This document shows positions 49,657 through 62,132 of a stretch of 64,000 bases of DNA, in pieces; position 1 is the stretch's first letter, and each line of letters opens with the position of its first letter. The DNA comes from Acanthochromis polyacanthus (Eukaryota; Chordata; Actinopteri; Pomacentridae). The position numbers were made by a program, and so were the translations under genes. The stretch spans positions 9,312,534 to 9,376,533 of the forward strand of contig NC_067119.1 of the NCBI RefSeq assembly GCF_021347895.1, given 5' to 3'. The notes beneath the pieces are model-generated. The model was given only the letters and a program-made list of their open reading frames with translations. It ran no database searches and was not told the DNA's origin.

Positions 49657-49812
49657 GATTCCGATTCAACTCAATTCCATTTTATTCATATAGCGCCAAT
49701 TGCATTTCAGATCGTCTCAAGACGCTTTACAGAACCCATATGGTCTGAAGCCCCAGAGCAAGCCCTAAGGCGACAGTGGGAGCAGACAAGGAAAAACAGC
49801 AATAAAAGCAGA
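49657..49812 (-). mobile_element. Second retroelement tail, L2-type
   Basis: ATTCAACTCAATTCCATTTT then ATTCATATAGCGCCAATTGC, CTCAAGACGCTTTACAGAAC and CCTAAGGCGACAGTGGGAGC match a well-known fish LINE/SINE 3' region that ends in an ATTGA tandem. It abuts the previous element with no spacer, so one probably inserted next to or into the other. 49813-50340 may be more of the same or unique sequence; I cannot tell. Confidence 0.65.
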
Positions 49813-50340
49813 TTGAGATGGGGGAAAAAGCTTACACTGAGGATATGACATCAGTTGCCCACAGGGTGTATCAGCAGACGTGGGAGGAGGCCCCGACTCT
49901 GATGCACCACAGACAGCAGGTGTTACAGGACTGTACTCGCAAAACCGAGACTCAGCTTCTTGGACGAGACTCAAATAGACAGAGACAGAAGGTTAAAGCG
50001 GCACAGAAACAAAGTCGAACAAGCCTGGAGGTCTGAAACAAGCATATGAAGAGAGAGGGGGGCAGTCAGTTGGCTGGTGATGGCATACGATGCCGTACTC
50101 CGAGGCCCATTTATAGCAACGAGTTGCTGGTTGATCTGCTGGATCAGTTGGACGCTGCGCCTCCATCTGCCTCAGCACCACACCTGGTAGGTGGCAGAGT
50201 GGGAGCAGCGATGAGAACATGAGGAAGGATCGTGGGGATACCTCACCTGTTCGTGTCTCTACGCCAGAACCAGCATCATCAGGCAGTGTGGAAACGATAA
50301 TGAGCACAGGTGAGGGAGGAAAAGACAGGAACTACGCAAT

Positions 50341-51640
50341 TTGAGTTGGAAATTAAACATTTTTTTAATGTTTCGCAGTTCTGGCATTAATTTCAGTGAT
50401 TTAGCTGCATTTAGCTTTTTAAATTTTAGTCTTTTCTACAGTACCAGCTTTGTAACTATAGAAATGTTTTAGTTACTGTTAGGTGCATTTTGAGGTAAAG
50501 CGTTAGAATAAAATAGTGGGGAATGGGAAAAACAAACAACAAAAACTTAATGCTCTTCATGAGACTTTTAAACAACTTTTTTGAATAATTTCTGACATAT
50601 CTAACATTAAACTCACACAACTGGTCAGCAGTTTGTCATTGTCTTTGCCTCTGGAACTCATGAAATATAACCAATACCAGCTGACATGAAAGAATCGAGT
50701 TTACCAGATGGACTCTGATTCCTGAAGACTCTTATTGAATTTGCTGTCACTGATGGACAACTTCTATGACCTTTTTCTTTCTCAGTATGAGGCCAAAAAA
50801 AGCAGGGCTGCGTTCCAATATCCATTCTTCCATACTGCACAGTATGACAAAAGCACCTGTGTGTCCTATTACATGCAGGTTGTGTTGTGCAGTATGCAAG
50901 CCAGCACACTTTTCTCTCCATTCTGACCCACAATCCTCTGCATAGTTACTTCACATACGTCGCGGTGTCCACACAAGTATGAACAACATTGAGCTGTAGG
51001 CAGTGCACCAACAGATGACCATTTTGCACTACAGACTGCAGCCGTCAAAGTCAAACGCGTGATATTATGACAAAGTATCTCCCAGTCATATGCAAAGTGC
51101 ATGAAACAGTATGTGCTTTGTGAGGGCAGCTGTAGTACGTACTTAAAATGAAAAGAAAAAATATGCGATCTGGAACACAGCCTGATTGTTTTCAGCTTCT
51201 TCTACTCTGTTTATTGCAGTCATGCGCAAAGTAGTCTACAGCACCACCTTCTGATAACTTTCCACAGCACAGCTCATTCACTTCAAACATCAGCTAATGG
51301 AAACACTAGCATTTTCTTAGTTTTTGTGTGCTTGTTTGTTTTGCAGCATTTCAACACCTGCCATCAAATTCTATTGACAATGACATGAAAACACTGCTTA
51401 CTTCTCTCCAAACAAGCGGCTCAATTTTATGTACAGTTTTGACTAAACTAAATTTAAAGAACATAAATGTTAACCTCCTTGCTGACCATTTTCTAGTCTG
51501 TATGTAATACATGATAAATGTGCAAATTTGTTGTTATATCATGGCAATGAATCTGACTTGAGAAGAAGAAAGCGTGAAACCACTGCAGGAATCCAGATGT
51601 TACCCGTTCACTCTTAAGCTTCACCTCTCTGCTATACCGC
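50341..51640. other. No gene seen
   Basis: Non-coding spacer with no recognisable exon or element. Confidence 0.3.
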
Positions 51641-51700
51641 ATCAGAATCAACTTTACTGGTCAAGTTTATACGCAAACAAGGAATTTGACTCCGGTGAAT
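51641..51700 (+). mobile_element. SINE/LINE tail fragment
   Basis: ATCAGAATCAACTTTACTGG, then TCAAGTTTATACGCAAACAA, then GGAATTTGACTCCGGTG match a common fish repeat (ACTTTATTGGCCAAGTATG...ACAAGGAATTTGACT). Only about 60 bp are preserved. Family assignment is from memory. Confidence 0.55.
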
Positions 51701-54700
51701 CATATCTCTGTATCCCACAACTAAAATAAGGTAAAATTTGAGGAGACAACAATAATTATAAGAGCATATAATATTAATATTCATAACACTGTATCTACTG
51801 TACGAGAGAGCCTCAACCGAATGGAGGACACAAAAGGAAACTTCCCGGTCGACTTTACTCTTCTACTGACATTGATTATCTAATGAGGTAACAGATCTTG
51901 TGAAACGTGCTCGTGAGCAGTGCTTTGTGAATAATTCACAGGGCTGGTTTGCATAGTAAAGGGACTCGCAGCTGAGGGGGAAGTCGGAGGAAAACAAAGA
52001 GAGATGGAAAGTCGAAGGCAGCGGAACGTGCTTGTCCGCTCGTTGTCTAATTACTGGCGTATATCTAGATGTTGTCAGCGGTGTCTTGGCTTTCTCTGCC
52101 ACACTGAGGTGCCCACTGGCCCATTGAGCTTCATGCTGCCTGTCATGGCCGACTGCTAACCTGATGTGTTTACGGACACAAATTAGGGTGGAACTCAGGC
52201 AGCTCATTAAGGCAGAGGGGGGAGATTGGAATTGAAATAGCAAAGTTTGGGGTCCCAATCTGTTTGCCCATCGAGGTCCGTGCATCTCGACAGGTGTGTG
52301 AAGATGCCATTAAGTTAATGCCCAGAATTACTCCCACAGAACAACTGCAAGTACATGTGATGGATTATAATTGGATCCTGAAGTGAGGAAAGGCAGCTCA
52401 GAAGGTCCTTAATGCACAGAGCTGAGGCTGCTGGTCTGTCAAAGCAGATTTTAAATTAGCTTCAGTGTCATGGAAAAAAATGTATTTACAGTTTTCTTTG
52501 CGGTCGCCGGTAAATATTCCTTGTTTAGTCGGCTGATTGTGTCTCAACCAGATGGCAGTTTCATTTCCTTTCTCTTCTCTCAATTAATTGGGAGAGGTGT
52601 GCTGCACGACTTGATAATATTTATTGAGTCGCTCACAAAAATACAAGTTCCTTCTCACAGACTGGAATTCACATTTAAATGGAGCAGCTGAAATGTCCAA
52701 TTCTGATCACATCTGTCAGCTGCCTGTTTGAGTGGTGAAATTAGACTTTGCTGGAATAATAAGTTCCTTTTTGCTCGCAGGACTATTTCCCCTGATCCAA
52801 CTTTACTCCCTGAAAGACTCGACTCCTCTTTGGTCAAACTCTGCGGGAGCATCTTCTGCCAGTCAGTCGACCTGGAGGCCTGTTCCTCTGCAACTTCCTC
52901 CCAGCGCATTGTTCATCTCTGGTGTCATAGTTGGGCTAATTAAACGCGGGGCGCACAATGATTATTGCTTGCTGCTCTCCACATGCATTAGCATCTGCAG
53001 AAGGCTCTTCAGTAATCTCCTTCACACAGGAAGAAGCGCGATGAGGAAACGCAGCTCGCAAGCTGCTAATTAAACCCAACCAGGCCTACTTCCCTCTCTC
53101 CGCCTCCTCACAAAGAACCCTCTAATCACTTCTAACTCAATTTGGAGGCAAGTAATTGATGCACACGTACAATTTATGATGCATGAAAGAGGAGGAACGC
53201 TACAGGTTTTGATGCCAATGGTCGGACGTGAGAGGATGGCGTGATGCCAAAGTTGTTCTGAATGTGTTGAGCTTGACCGCAAATGGCGTAACGATGATGA
53301 TGACAGTGCAGCATTGGCATGAGGCTAATCAGCTGTCAGGCGAGCTTTGTTGTGCATGTTGCAGTCTTTATTCCAGTGTTAGAATTCCTCTTTTTTTGCT
53401 ATTGAAAGTCAACTTCTGGTGCACACAGTGGAATAAACTTCACCGAACATTTAGCTTCTCGGGACAAAGCGGCTTGTACCAGGAATGAAATCCAAAGCAG
53501 CAGCGACAGGGAACGCTGCCATCTTTTTCCGAGCTACAAGCAGCGGTTCCTAATTCACAGAGAAGCTCTGCAGCCGTATTTCACGTGTCACCATCCGACG
53601 AGACGTTTCCTATTCAAATCGCGCTCTATGCACAGCGGCAGCATGTCATATGAAGATGTTATTCAGTTGTTAACACTCCACAACGTTTCTCCCCTCCGCC
53701 TAGCCTGTAGTGGCTTCTATAATGAACCACGGCGCTAACAGCTCTTGTGGATCTGAGCGCTAACACCGTGGTTTGATTTGATTTTAGCTCTACGGAGAGA
53801 AGGCAAATAGAAAGAGCTGCCAATGAAATCCAGCAAGTTTACTCGAGTCAAGTGAAGCCTTTAGGCTGTAATTCACTGACATGAAAAAAAAAGATGAATT
53901 TATTTTCCAAAAGGGTTCATCTTGCAGTTGTAACAGTTCACATTTACATAACTCTGGAGAGGAATTTGCAGGGATATTTTAATTTTAATAAGATGTTCTT
54001 TAATACTAAAGCTTCAAGATTAATGCTTTTTGTAATGTGCAGTATTATAAATCTGATCTGCTGTCCAGTTCTGTTTTAAATGTAGAAATGTTCAAACACT
54101 ATTTCATGTCTGCTGGAATTTATACGGTGTTGTTGCATGCTATTTTTCATCTTTCTTGTCTGTTTTACTGTAAAATTAAATATTTTTTCTTAAATAAGCA
54201 ACAGTTGTGTTTCTCAGCTCTGACTTCTAGTATTGTAGATGATTTGACTTTCCATTCGAGTTCCATTTGGCTTTTAAACATCCTGCACATCTCTGGCAAC
54301 TGTAAGTTCGATTCCAGTTTGACTTGAGCGCAGATTTATTCCAAATCGATGAGACTTGTGACAAAATCCGTGGATTGAGGATTGAGCCTTGCTACTCATG
54401 AGCAGCCATGAGTGCTGAAGTCAAAGGTCGTGGCTTTTTTTCTTCTTTCCTGTATCGATCCCAGTCAAGCTTCACCTGCCGGAGAGCTTCCAGTTATCTC
54501 TGCTAACCACATCGCCGTCATTAAACCAGCTGCCGGTGAGATCATTTAAGAGTTATGACGGCTAAGTCTTGAGAGTTTGAGCACTTCTTTGTGTAAAAAG
54601 TGATCATAGATGTGATTCGAGGTCAAGAAGTCGCCTCTGTGTTATTACATGTTGACATTTGATTACAGCTTCATATTTACAGAGTTTTCCTGCCCGTTCG

Positions 54701-56039
54701 AACTGGCCAAGTAGTCGAGATTGTCGCCGGCTATAATGATGGCTTTCGGCTCGTAAATCCACTCCGGGCCTACGCAGTCTGGCTCACACCGCTCTTATAA
54801 TTATGCGTGTCTTTTAAGATTTCTGACATAGTCTGAACTTTCTAATCAACCCGAGTAACCTTTTGCTTGGAGTTACAGTTCTTAGGTAAACACTCCTCTG
54901 GCCGGAGGCGGCGGTCTGAGCCAATCGACTCATTTGTTCTGTTTGAAAAGTGATTGCTGCCGAGTGGCGACTGCTTTAATTTGATTGATGTGTGGTTCAC
55001 CAAGCGGTGGATTTGGTTGTAATTACTCTTTGTGCTCACCGTGATAAGGAAATTAATCAAGCCATTATGTTGCTCCCATTTTATCATCAGGACACAATAA
55101 TTGAATAAACCAACCTCACTTGTCTTCAAAGTCGCTCTGGCTCGCAGCGGCAGACTCGCCCGCTGGAAGGGTAAAGGGCTCGCCACTGCTGATTGGCTGA
55201 TAGGGAGGATGTTGAGCGTATTTCACATGATGTAGTCACTCTGATTGGAATAATCAGGACCTGTTCTTCTAATTTAATCACAAAGCAGTGTGTACAAGCA
55301 AATAATCTGCTTTGTTTGGAGCAAAAATGATTTCACTTGTTGACAGCGATGGAAAACAAAAATATTAACATCGCACTGTAAAAATGCTCTTAGAAGTAAA
55401 ACATTCTACTGAAGTAAAAATATGAAAAGTAAATTCACTCCTGACTGTTACATTAATGTGTATGACCTTGAGAAGATTGTGACGCATCATTGTGTAAGCA
55501 GCCTTCTCCTGGCTGGTTTTTCGTGGCTGTTTTATTCGAGTGCTTCCCGACCTTAAAGTCAGGGTTATAAGATAAATCAAAGACTTTCTGACATGATTAA
55601 TGAGGCAGGACAAAAGATAACAAAACAGGTTCTGTACTTGACTTTTCTCTCATCTTTACTCCCTCTTTTGCCTCAAATCTTTAGGGTGGAAATCACTCTG
55701 TTACCAACTTAGAGACATCCAAAATGTCTGAAAATTAACTAAGAGGTTCCCACTGCTTTTTTACAAACGGGTCACAAGACAAAAATGTTGAAAGCCGCCG
55801 GTTATGTCTTGAATAATGTATTTTTAAGCCAAAACCTACAGCAACTATTACTTTCCTTTTGAAAGTTGTGCAATAGAAGTATAAAGTGGAAATCAAGTGA
55901 AGTAGCGGTGCATCACAGCTGTATTTAAATGTAGCACCTGAATAAATGTGTGTAGTTACTTTTCCCCCACTGTTCCTTTGTACAATGCAGGAAGTACTTG
56001 TGTTTTAAAGGCTCCCTCTGGTGAAAGTTCTTTTTTTTT
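51701..56039. other. No gene seen; possible regulatory sequence
   Basis: Non-coding. The 52570-53080 part contains TAATTAA-type cores (GCTAATTAAACGC, GCTAATTAAACCC) and the inverted 18-bp motif at 52578-52595. It looks like sequence under constraint, but this cannot be shown from one genome. Open frames there overlap on both strands and are not called. Confidence 0.3.
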
Positions 56040-56530
56040 TTTTGCCTCGTTAATGTGTCCCATTGGCATTTTTAAAAAAAACGCATGATGAGGAAAATGG
56101 ACTGCAGTGCATCGATGGCACTTTCAAAAATGTAGATTCAGTCTTCCAGGGTTTCATATGTAACAAACTTAATAAACCAACCCTGTCACTTTGCAGTTTT
56201 CTGTAGCATTGTTATTCTTCAGAATCCGTTTCTGGTTTGAAGATGTTTGTTTGGCTTACTCCAGTATAGCCATTTCATAGTTTCACGGCATTTTATCAGA
56301 GTTGAAGATGAGCTGGTGTGCTCAAGCTGCAGCAAGTGATGGAGAGAAAGGTGGAAAACTTAAAGATCTGCACTATCTAAAGAAGGAAACAGTGCCGAAG
56401 TACATCTGAGCCATTTTTAGGCAGGAAGGGATTAATTTCCTGGAAAACAAAACATCCAAACATGTAACTCCGATGCACAAAAACGGGTTTTTAGGGGTTT
56501 AATCAATGACCGGAGTGGGACTTAGAAACT
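56040..56530. repeat. Diverged dispersed repeat, copy 2
   Basis: Partner of 42640-43145, in the same orientation. It begins after AAAGGCTCCCTCTGGTG and ends near TTTTTAGGGGTTTAATCAAT. Family unknown. Confidence 0.4.
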
Positions 56531-59500
56531 ATTTGTTTACAGATAAATAGTGAACCTTGAAATTAAAAAGACAACAGAAAACATACTCCCGGCATTACAT
56601 AACTGCACCCTGATGTACTGTCAAAGCTTCACGCTGAAGCTGGATGTGAGATTTGGAGCTGGCAACTGGCAAAGACAGAAAATTGCCTGGGGCCGCTGAT
56701 ACCTCCTAGCTGGGGCTAAAGAGCCATTACATCTTTGATGTTCACTTCCATCATTCCGCCTTCCCATCATGCATTGTGAGGAAGAAGAGGCGGCCAATTT
56801 GGGGGCAGATCTCAGACGCCCAAAAGGATTTGCATCCATCGCTGCAGTTTATTTCGGCGGGAGGAATGTTACCAAAAAATCTGTTATCCATCTACACACA
56901 TTTGGGAGGAATGCTGTCTCTCGTGGGAATATGAGGTGATTTTCTTACTTTTAAGAAATGAACAGTTTAACTTGAGCAGACATGACAACCACATAAGTAG
57001 CAATGGCAACTGGATTAATTTAATGGCAGCGTAAGTGGTTCACAGTCTAATATCTTATGCTTAATATGCCACCTCAATCAGAAGCTCATTTAAATCAGAG
57101 CTTCTTCCAGTTCCAAATGTCATTTCATGATTCTGAAGCTTTCGGTGCAAAAAAATCTATTGACATTTCCCTCAAGTTCTGAAGTTACTTCTAATGATCA
57201 AGTGGTCGGATCCTTTGCTGACGTGCTTAATTGATTGGTACGCCTTAATTGCAAGCCAGTGTGTTTCTTCAGCTTCAAAAATCTCTTAACATTTAATCAA
57301 TAACACTCGACCTAAAAGCATGCATCTCCGCTTTGCAGTGAAAAGTGTGAACAGGTTTTGAGCGTTAGCCGCTTGAGGGATGTGTTTCATTCACTCGGTG
57401 TGGGTTTTAATTGCTCGCCGGTGTCCTTTGGGTGGTGATAAAGTTGCTCTTGACTGGAATCTGAAACTTGGATAAACACTCTGAGTGTAAATTAAAGCAA
57501 AGTGACTTGGGACCACCCTGTTGGGATTTTAATTGTGGTAGTAGATCATCTCTTTCCCCAGTAATTATCTCAACTATCATCACTCGTATAATAGCGATAA
57601 TCAATTGTTCCTGGTCGCTCTGACAGGGATAATGAAAAGTTTATTAGCCTCCCTGAACCTCACATGAGTGGCTGGGGAACTCTTAAATCATCTGGTGAAA
57701 TGGGAGAGAAGAAAGAAAATAAAAAAGCATCCCAGTTCTGCACCTTTTATTGTCACTTAGTCACACTTTTCATGATTCCTGAGAGGATGAGGGTCATGCA
57801 AGTCCTTCCTCAGTCTGCATTATGTGCCGTGGTAGACTCAACATGTTTACAAGGTAGTAACTTAGAGCAGAGCTTAGTGAGTGCTAATTTAGACAATTTG
57901 GCAACTCTCCACAGGATGTTAAGGTTATTAGCCTGAGGGCCTCTCCACTGTACGGAGCGATGGCACTCTGAGGAAATCTTTTTTCCACTTTGTGTCGAAG
58001 TAAAGTTTCTTCAAGAGTTCTGCACCTGATTTCTACCATTAAATTAGCATGAGAAGTAGCCAAAAATGTGATGTGCGCTTCAGAAATCTAAAATACTTCT
58101 TCATCGTTTGGCTTTAAATCCTCTGTCCAATGCCTGACGTTGCTTTCCTGTTGTTGCTGTTTTTGCATTAGCTGTATTGATCCTTCCAGGTAGCTCCTCT
58201 AACTTGTTTGTTATTCACTCGCTCTGAATCTTCCCGAGTCTCTCGCTCAGCAGGACGGAGCACCTGTGAGGATGGCATGACAACGGAAATCACAAGAGGG
58301 TTGACTCGTACGGATTTTTGAATGCTGGATCCAACAGGCGATCAGGGTTTCATGCAAACATCAGTTTGTTCCAGGCGTGGTGGAAAAACCTAAAGATTAT
58401 GATGCAACGAGGAGTCATAATGCTGCCACTATAACCGGCACTAGTGGAAATCTGTAGCAATAGGAATCTGTGGGAAAACAAAGTAATTAAAGGGGTCAGA
58501 AATACTTCTGGTATACAAAATGTGCTTGGTTTTGATGATTTTATTGTAGTTTTTAGTCTCAGACCTTAAAGTGATGACAGCACTTTATCGTTAGCTTCAT
58601 AAAGGCATGACCACATTCTCCACCTTCTCATCCAACTCCTACCAAGAGAGTTTACGTCACAAAAACATGAGCTGCTCCTTTGAAATACAACAGTGCAGCC
58701 ATTAAATGAGCACTTTCACTAATTTAAATTAAGTGTACGTGAATATTCCCGTGTAGACTTGTACACTGCACTTGCAAACATGCATAATTAATGATTAATT
58801 GAACTAATTGGACCCTCCTAATTGGAAGCAGAGGCTGCGAGGATACACTGATTTACGCTGAGAGAGCACAACAACGAGGAGGAAAAGGAGGAGGAGGAGG
58901 GAGTGCACTTGTCTGTTTGTGCTTTCAGGAGCAGATTAGATCACAGAATAGAAAATGCAGAAATACCCCTCGAGTGTTTCTCAATTCCATCTCGTAAGGT
59001 CTCATTCTGTCACATCTATGCGCACGACAAAGGAAATGGAAGGAAAAGGTACGTTTCCTCGTAGAAGCTCCGTTCCCATCTATGCTGCTCTTCTGGAGAA
59101 ACCCCAGAAGGTTCATGGAAGCAAAACTGTCAGGCAGCTTTCTTCACACGCTCCGAGTAAACACCTGATTTGAAATAGCGGAGTGCAGATGAAAACATGA
59201 CAACATCGTGCTGAATGTAATTGGGGCAGCCGAGAATGCAATCTGCATTAATCGTCAGTGTGATTTTTTTTTTTTTTTGACACGTTTTTAAATGCAAACA
59301 CGGGAGCTGTGCAGCGCTGCTCCGCCGGTTGGTTTAATGGCTGCCTGCATGCTTCTTGCACACCTGTACGGTGTTAGCTGATGTTGTGAGTTTTGAGCCC
59401 TCCGACAGCGAGCCGGTGTTGTGCAAAGCAGCTGGCAGATTACTGAGCAGCTCCTGGCAGATATTGGAGCAGTTCATCTCAATTTTACATCGTAAATGGG

Positions 59501-60067
59501 GTGTGGACAATGAAACCGTACACAAACCACGATGATCCTCCTGTGGGCTCCGCCAGTCGATGATGTTTTATGGATCTCATCTCGGCACAAAGCTGGAAGC
59601 TCGACGGACAGGCAGATGGTTTAAAAAGAGGAAAAATATTAGACCAGATACCCACTTCTGCACAAATGTATGAACTAACACCCTTCTGTACATTCAATAA
59701 GTGATGATAACAATTTCACTACCGATTCATGTGGAAACTCTTTTCTCAAATACTCCTCTACTCAACAAAATGTCAAGAGTGTGGAAAAAAGTCACTCTGA
59801 CATCTTCATACTCCATGTTTTGTCCAACTAACAAACCAAAATCCAAAGATATTCCATTAAATGTCACACTTGAGAAGGAAAATCATTCAGTCTTTGAAAC
59901 TACAACTAAAGAATGCTGATGTTTTATGTTGATGAAATGAGTTAAATCATTCATTAATCATCAAAATAGTTGCCAATCATTTTCTGTCCATTAACTAATC
60001 ACTGGGCTTTTCACTGAACTCTTTATTAATCGTCATAATATGGTCATTTTAAAAGATGAATATATCT
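56531..60067. other. No gene seen; homeodomain-type sites near 58.75 kb
   Basis: Non-coding. The stretch 58770-58830 packs ATGCATAATTAATGATTAAT, TGAACTAATTGG and CCTAATTGG, a cluster of TAAT/ATTA cores. A GGAGGAGGAGG purine run follows at about 58876, and a T12-type run lies near 59267. Open frames lack domains. Confidence 0.3.
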
Positions 60068-60076
60068 GCAAACCAG

Positions 60077-60630
60077 TAGCCAAGCCGCGCTAGACCCATG
60101 CTCTGAAGACGCAAGGGTCGGGGCACGCTCGACAGGGAGGGAGGCGGGCTAAAAGGTTGTCTATCAAATCACTCTGCAGCAATTGGGTAGGTATACAACC
60201 AATCAGTGCAACGAATAGGCTCCTGGAGCGCCGGAAATCAGAGGATGCGGTAGTTCGGTGAAGCCTTATTTATACAGTCAATGGGTGAAGCTCAAGTATA
60301 TTAAAGACATGTTAACAGAAAGATTATTCAGAGTCGGTGCTAATGGAGCTCAACGACTGTTGTTGTTTTTGTTGTCGACCCTGGCAGAGAATTAAATTTG
60401 TTGCCATTGGTTGTCTAGCGCAGCTAGGCTAGTTGTTTCCGGTTGTTTCTGTCAGAATCGTCACGCCTCTGTCGTCACTTCGTTACGCCCGCCTTCTGAC
60501 TCTACACTTCATGGTGATTCGTCCGGCCAGTTTTAGGAGCATCCAACCTCGAGCCTTATGGAGGGTAACTAGACCCACCCTGGCAGAGAATTAAATTCGT
60601 TGCCGTGGGTTGTCTAGCGCGGCTAGGCTA
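60077..60630. mobile_element. hAT-like MITE with intact target duplication
   Basis: A 554-bp element. The left end TAGCCAAGCCGCGCTAGACC and the right end read inward TAGCCTAGCCGCGCTAGACA are inverted repeats. GCAAACCAG flanks it on both sides (60068-60076 and 60631-60639), so the target duplication is 8-10 bp, with ambiguity at the ends; 8 bp is usual for hAT. Inside, a 55-bp direct repeat (60378-60432 and 60577-60631) begins ACCCTGGCAGAGAATTAAAT and ends in the right terminal sequence, so the right end is duplicated. No transposase. Confidence 0.85.
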
Positions 60631-60639
60631 GCAAACCAG

Positions 60640-61758
60640 TGCAACAAGTACGAAATGAACTAAATTCTAAAGGTTTATGAATTTTCTCCCTACATGATAT
60701 TTACTTCTGATTTATTGTGGACTTGAAGCACGACACAGGATGCCTCATTTGCTTCAATGCTTAACGTAACCGTGATGTTTTCTTCGTGTTCCACTGAAGG
60801 TTTGTGACATATTATATTCTGTTGTTTTGCCAACACATTGCATGAAAAGACTAAAACCAACGCTGTGCTAATTTATCTCTAAATACCTTCCAACTTCCCA
60901 CTCAGCTGCTGCTTCCCAGCTTTTATCTTTTTAGAAAAGCTTAGTAATGGCCTCAAACAGCAGGGCACTGTGATTTGTAGTAAATAATATTCAGTCGAGA
61001 ATAAATGGTGTATTTGTTGGAGATTCTTTTCGGCTGCGCTAGTTATTGCAGCACCATTGTGGCCTCATTCTGCTTGCATCACAATGAAGGTAAAGTTGGG
61101 AGTGACTCATAATTAACTGATAATTAAATACTGAGCTCAACCTCATTGGAATAAAAGATGTTACTGGTCTGACTGACTGATAAAAATGGAGCTTTGTGGC
61201 ACAGAGGAATAAGATATATCAGGAAATACTTGAGGGCAGGATGACTTCACTGGTGGTTTGAGTGACACTTTTATGAAAAGGTAGAATATCACCAGACTTC
61301 TGCTTTAGTAGGAGGTTTTAGCAGCTTAAAACTCACAACATTTCTCTGGTGTCAAAGTCACAGGCTTTCAGACATCCGTCAGAAAAATCCTAAAAGATAC
61401 ATTCTTATGCGATGAAGCTGTATTTCCAAATGAATTAAATTTTAACTGTAATATAGCATTAATGCATTTCTAATCATGTGTAATAATAATCGTTGACTTT
61501 TTGCCAGCCAATCATATCTTAGATGGGAATGGACTCGTCGCCATGGCAATCCAGAAAAATGGAGGCAAAGCTTCAAAGGTGGTTAACATTGTAAAGGAGC
61601 CAAGTCATGTCAACATTATTTATATATCAATGCGTTTAAAACAACAGATGCTGAGCCAAAGCGCTTCACAATGCAGAAATAAGGCTGCTGTCTACTGGAA
61701 CCCAAACCATGATATTATCCTGGAATTTAAAACAGAACTTAAGTGTAAGAATCCTGAC
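60640..61758. other. No gene seen
   Basis: AT-rich non-coding spacer between two MITEs. Confidence 0.3.
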
Positions 61759-62132
61759 CAGCACCCTCCATAATTATTGGCACCCCTGGTTAAGATGTGT
61801 TCTTTAGCTTCTAATAAATTCAGTTTTTTTCTAATTAATATAGGACCACAATGGGAAAAAAAGAGGAAAATCCAACCTATAATTCAAGTGCATTTATTCA
61901 GTGGGGAAAAAATAATTCTTTTACATCAAATCGTGTGTGCCACAATTATTAGCACCCCTGATGTTAAGACTTTGTACAACCTCGTTTTGCCTGCAAAACG
62001 CCACCTAATCTTCTCTCTAATACATTTTCCTACAATTTTCAGTGAGACTATGCTTCTGCAATAAAAACTGAGTTTATGTTAAGGCTTTTAACACATCTTA
62101 ACCAGGGGTGCCAATAATTATGGAGGGCGCTA
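61759..62132. mobile_element. Tc1-type MITE with 42-bp ends
   Basis: The left end AGCACCCTCCATAATTATTG continues through GCACCCCTGGTTAAGATGTG. The right end read inward is AGCGCCCTCCATAATTATTG with the same continuation. The 42-bp arms differ at one position. An inner motif, ACAATTATTAGCACCCCTGA, echoes the end. TA lies next to the right end. About 370 bp long, with no transposase; the frames inside are accidental. Confidence 0.85.

Noticed and set aside
51863..52285. 140-codon frame on the - strand
   Set aside because: No motif, and no splice or codon-bias support.
54300..54316. AGTTCGATTCCAG, like a tRNA T-arm
   Set aside because: No matching acceptor stem, anticodon arm or A-box lies upstream.
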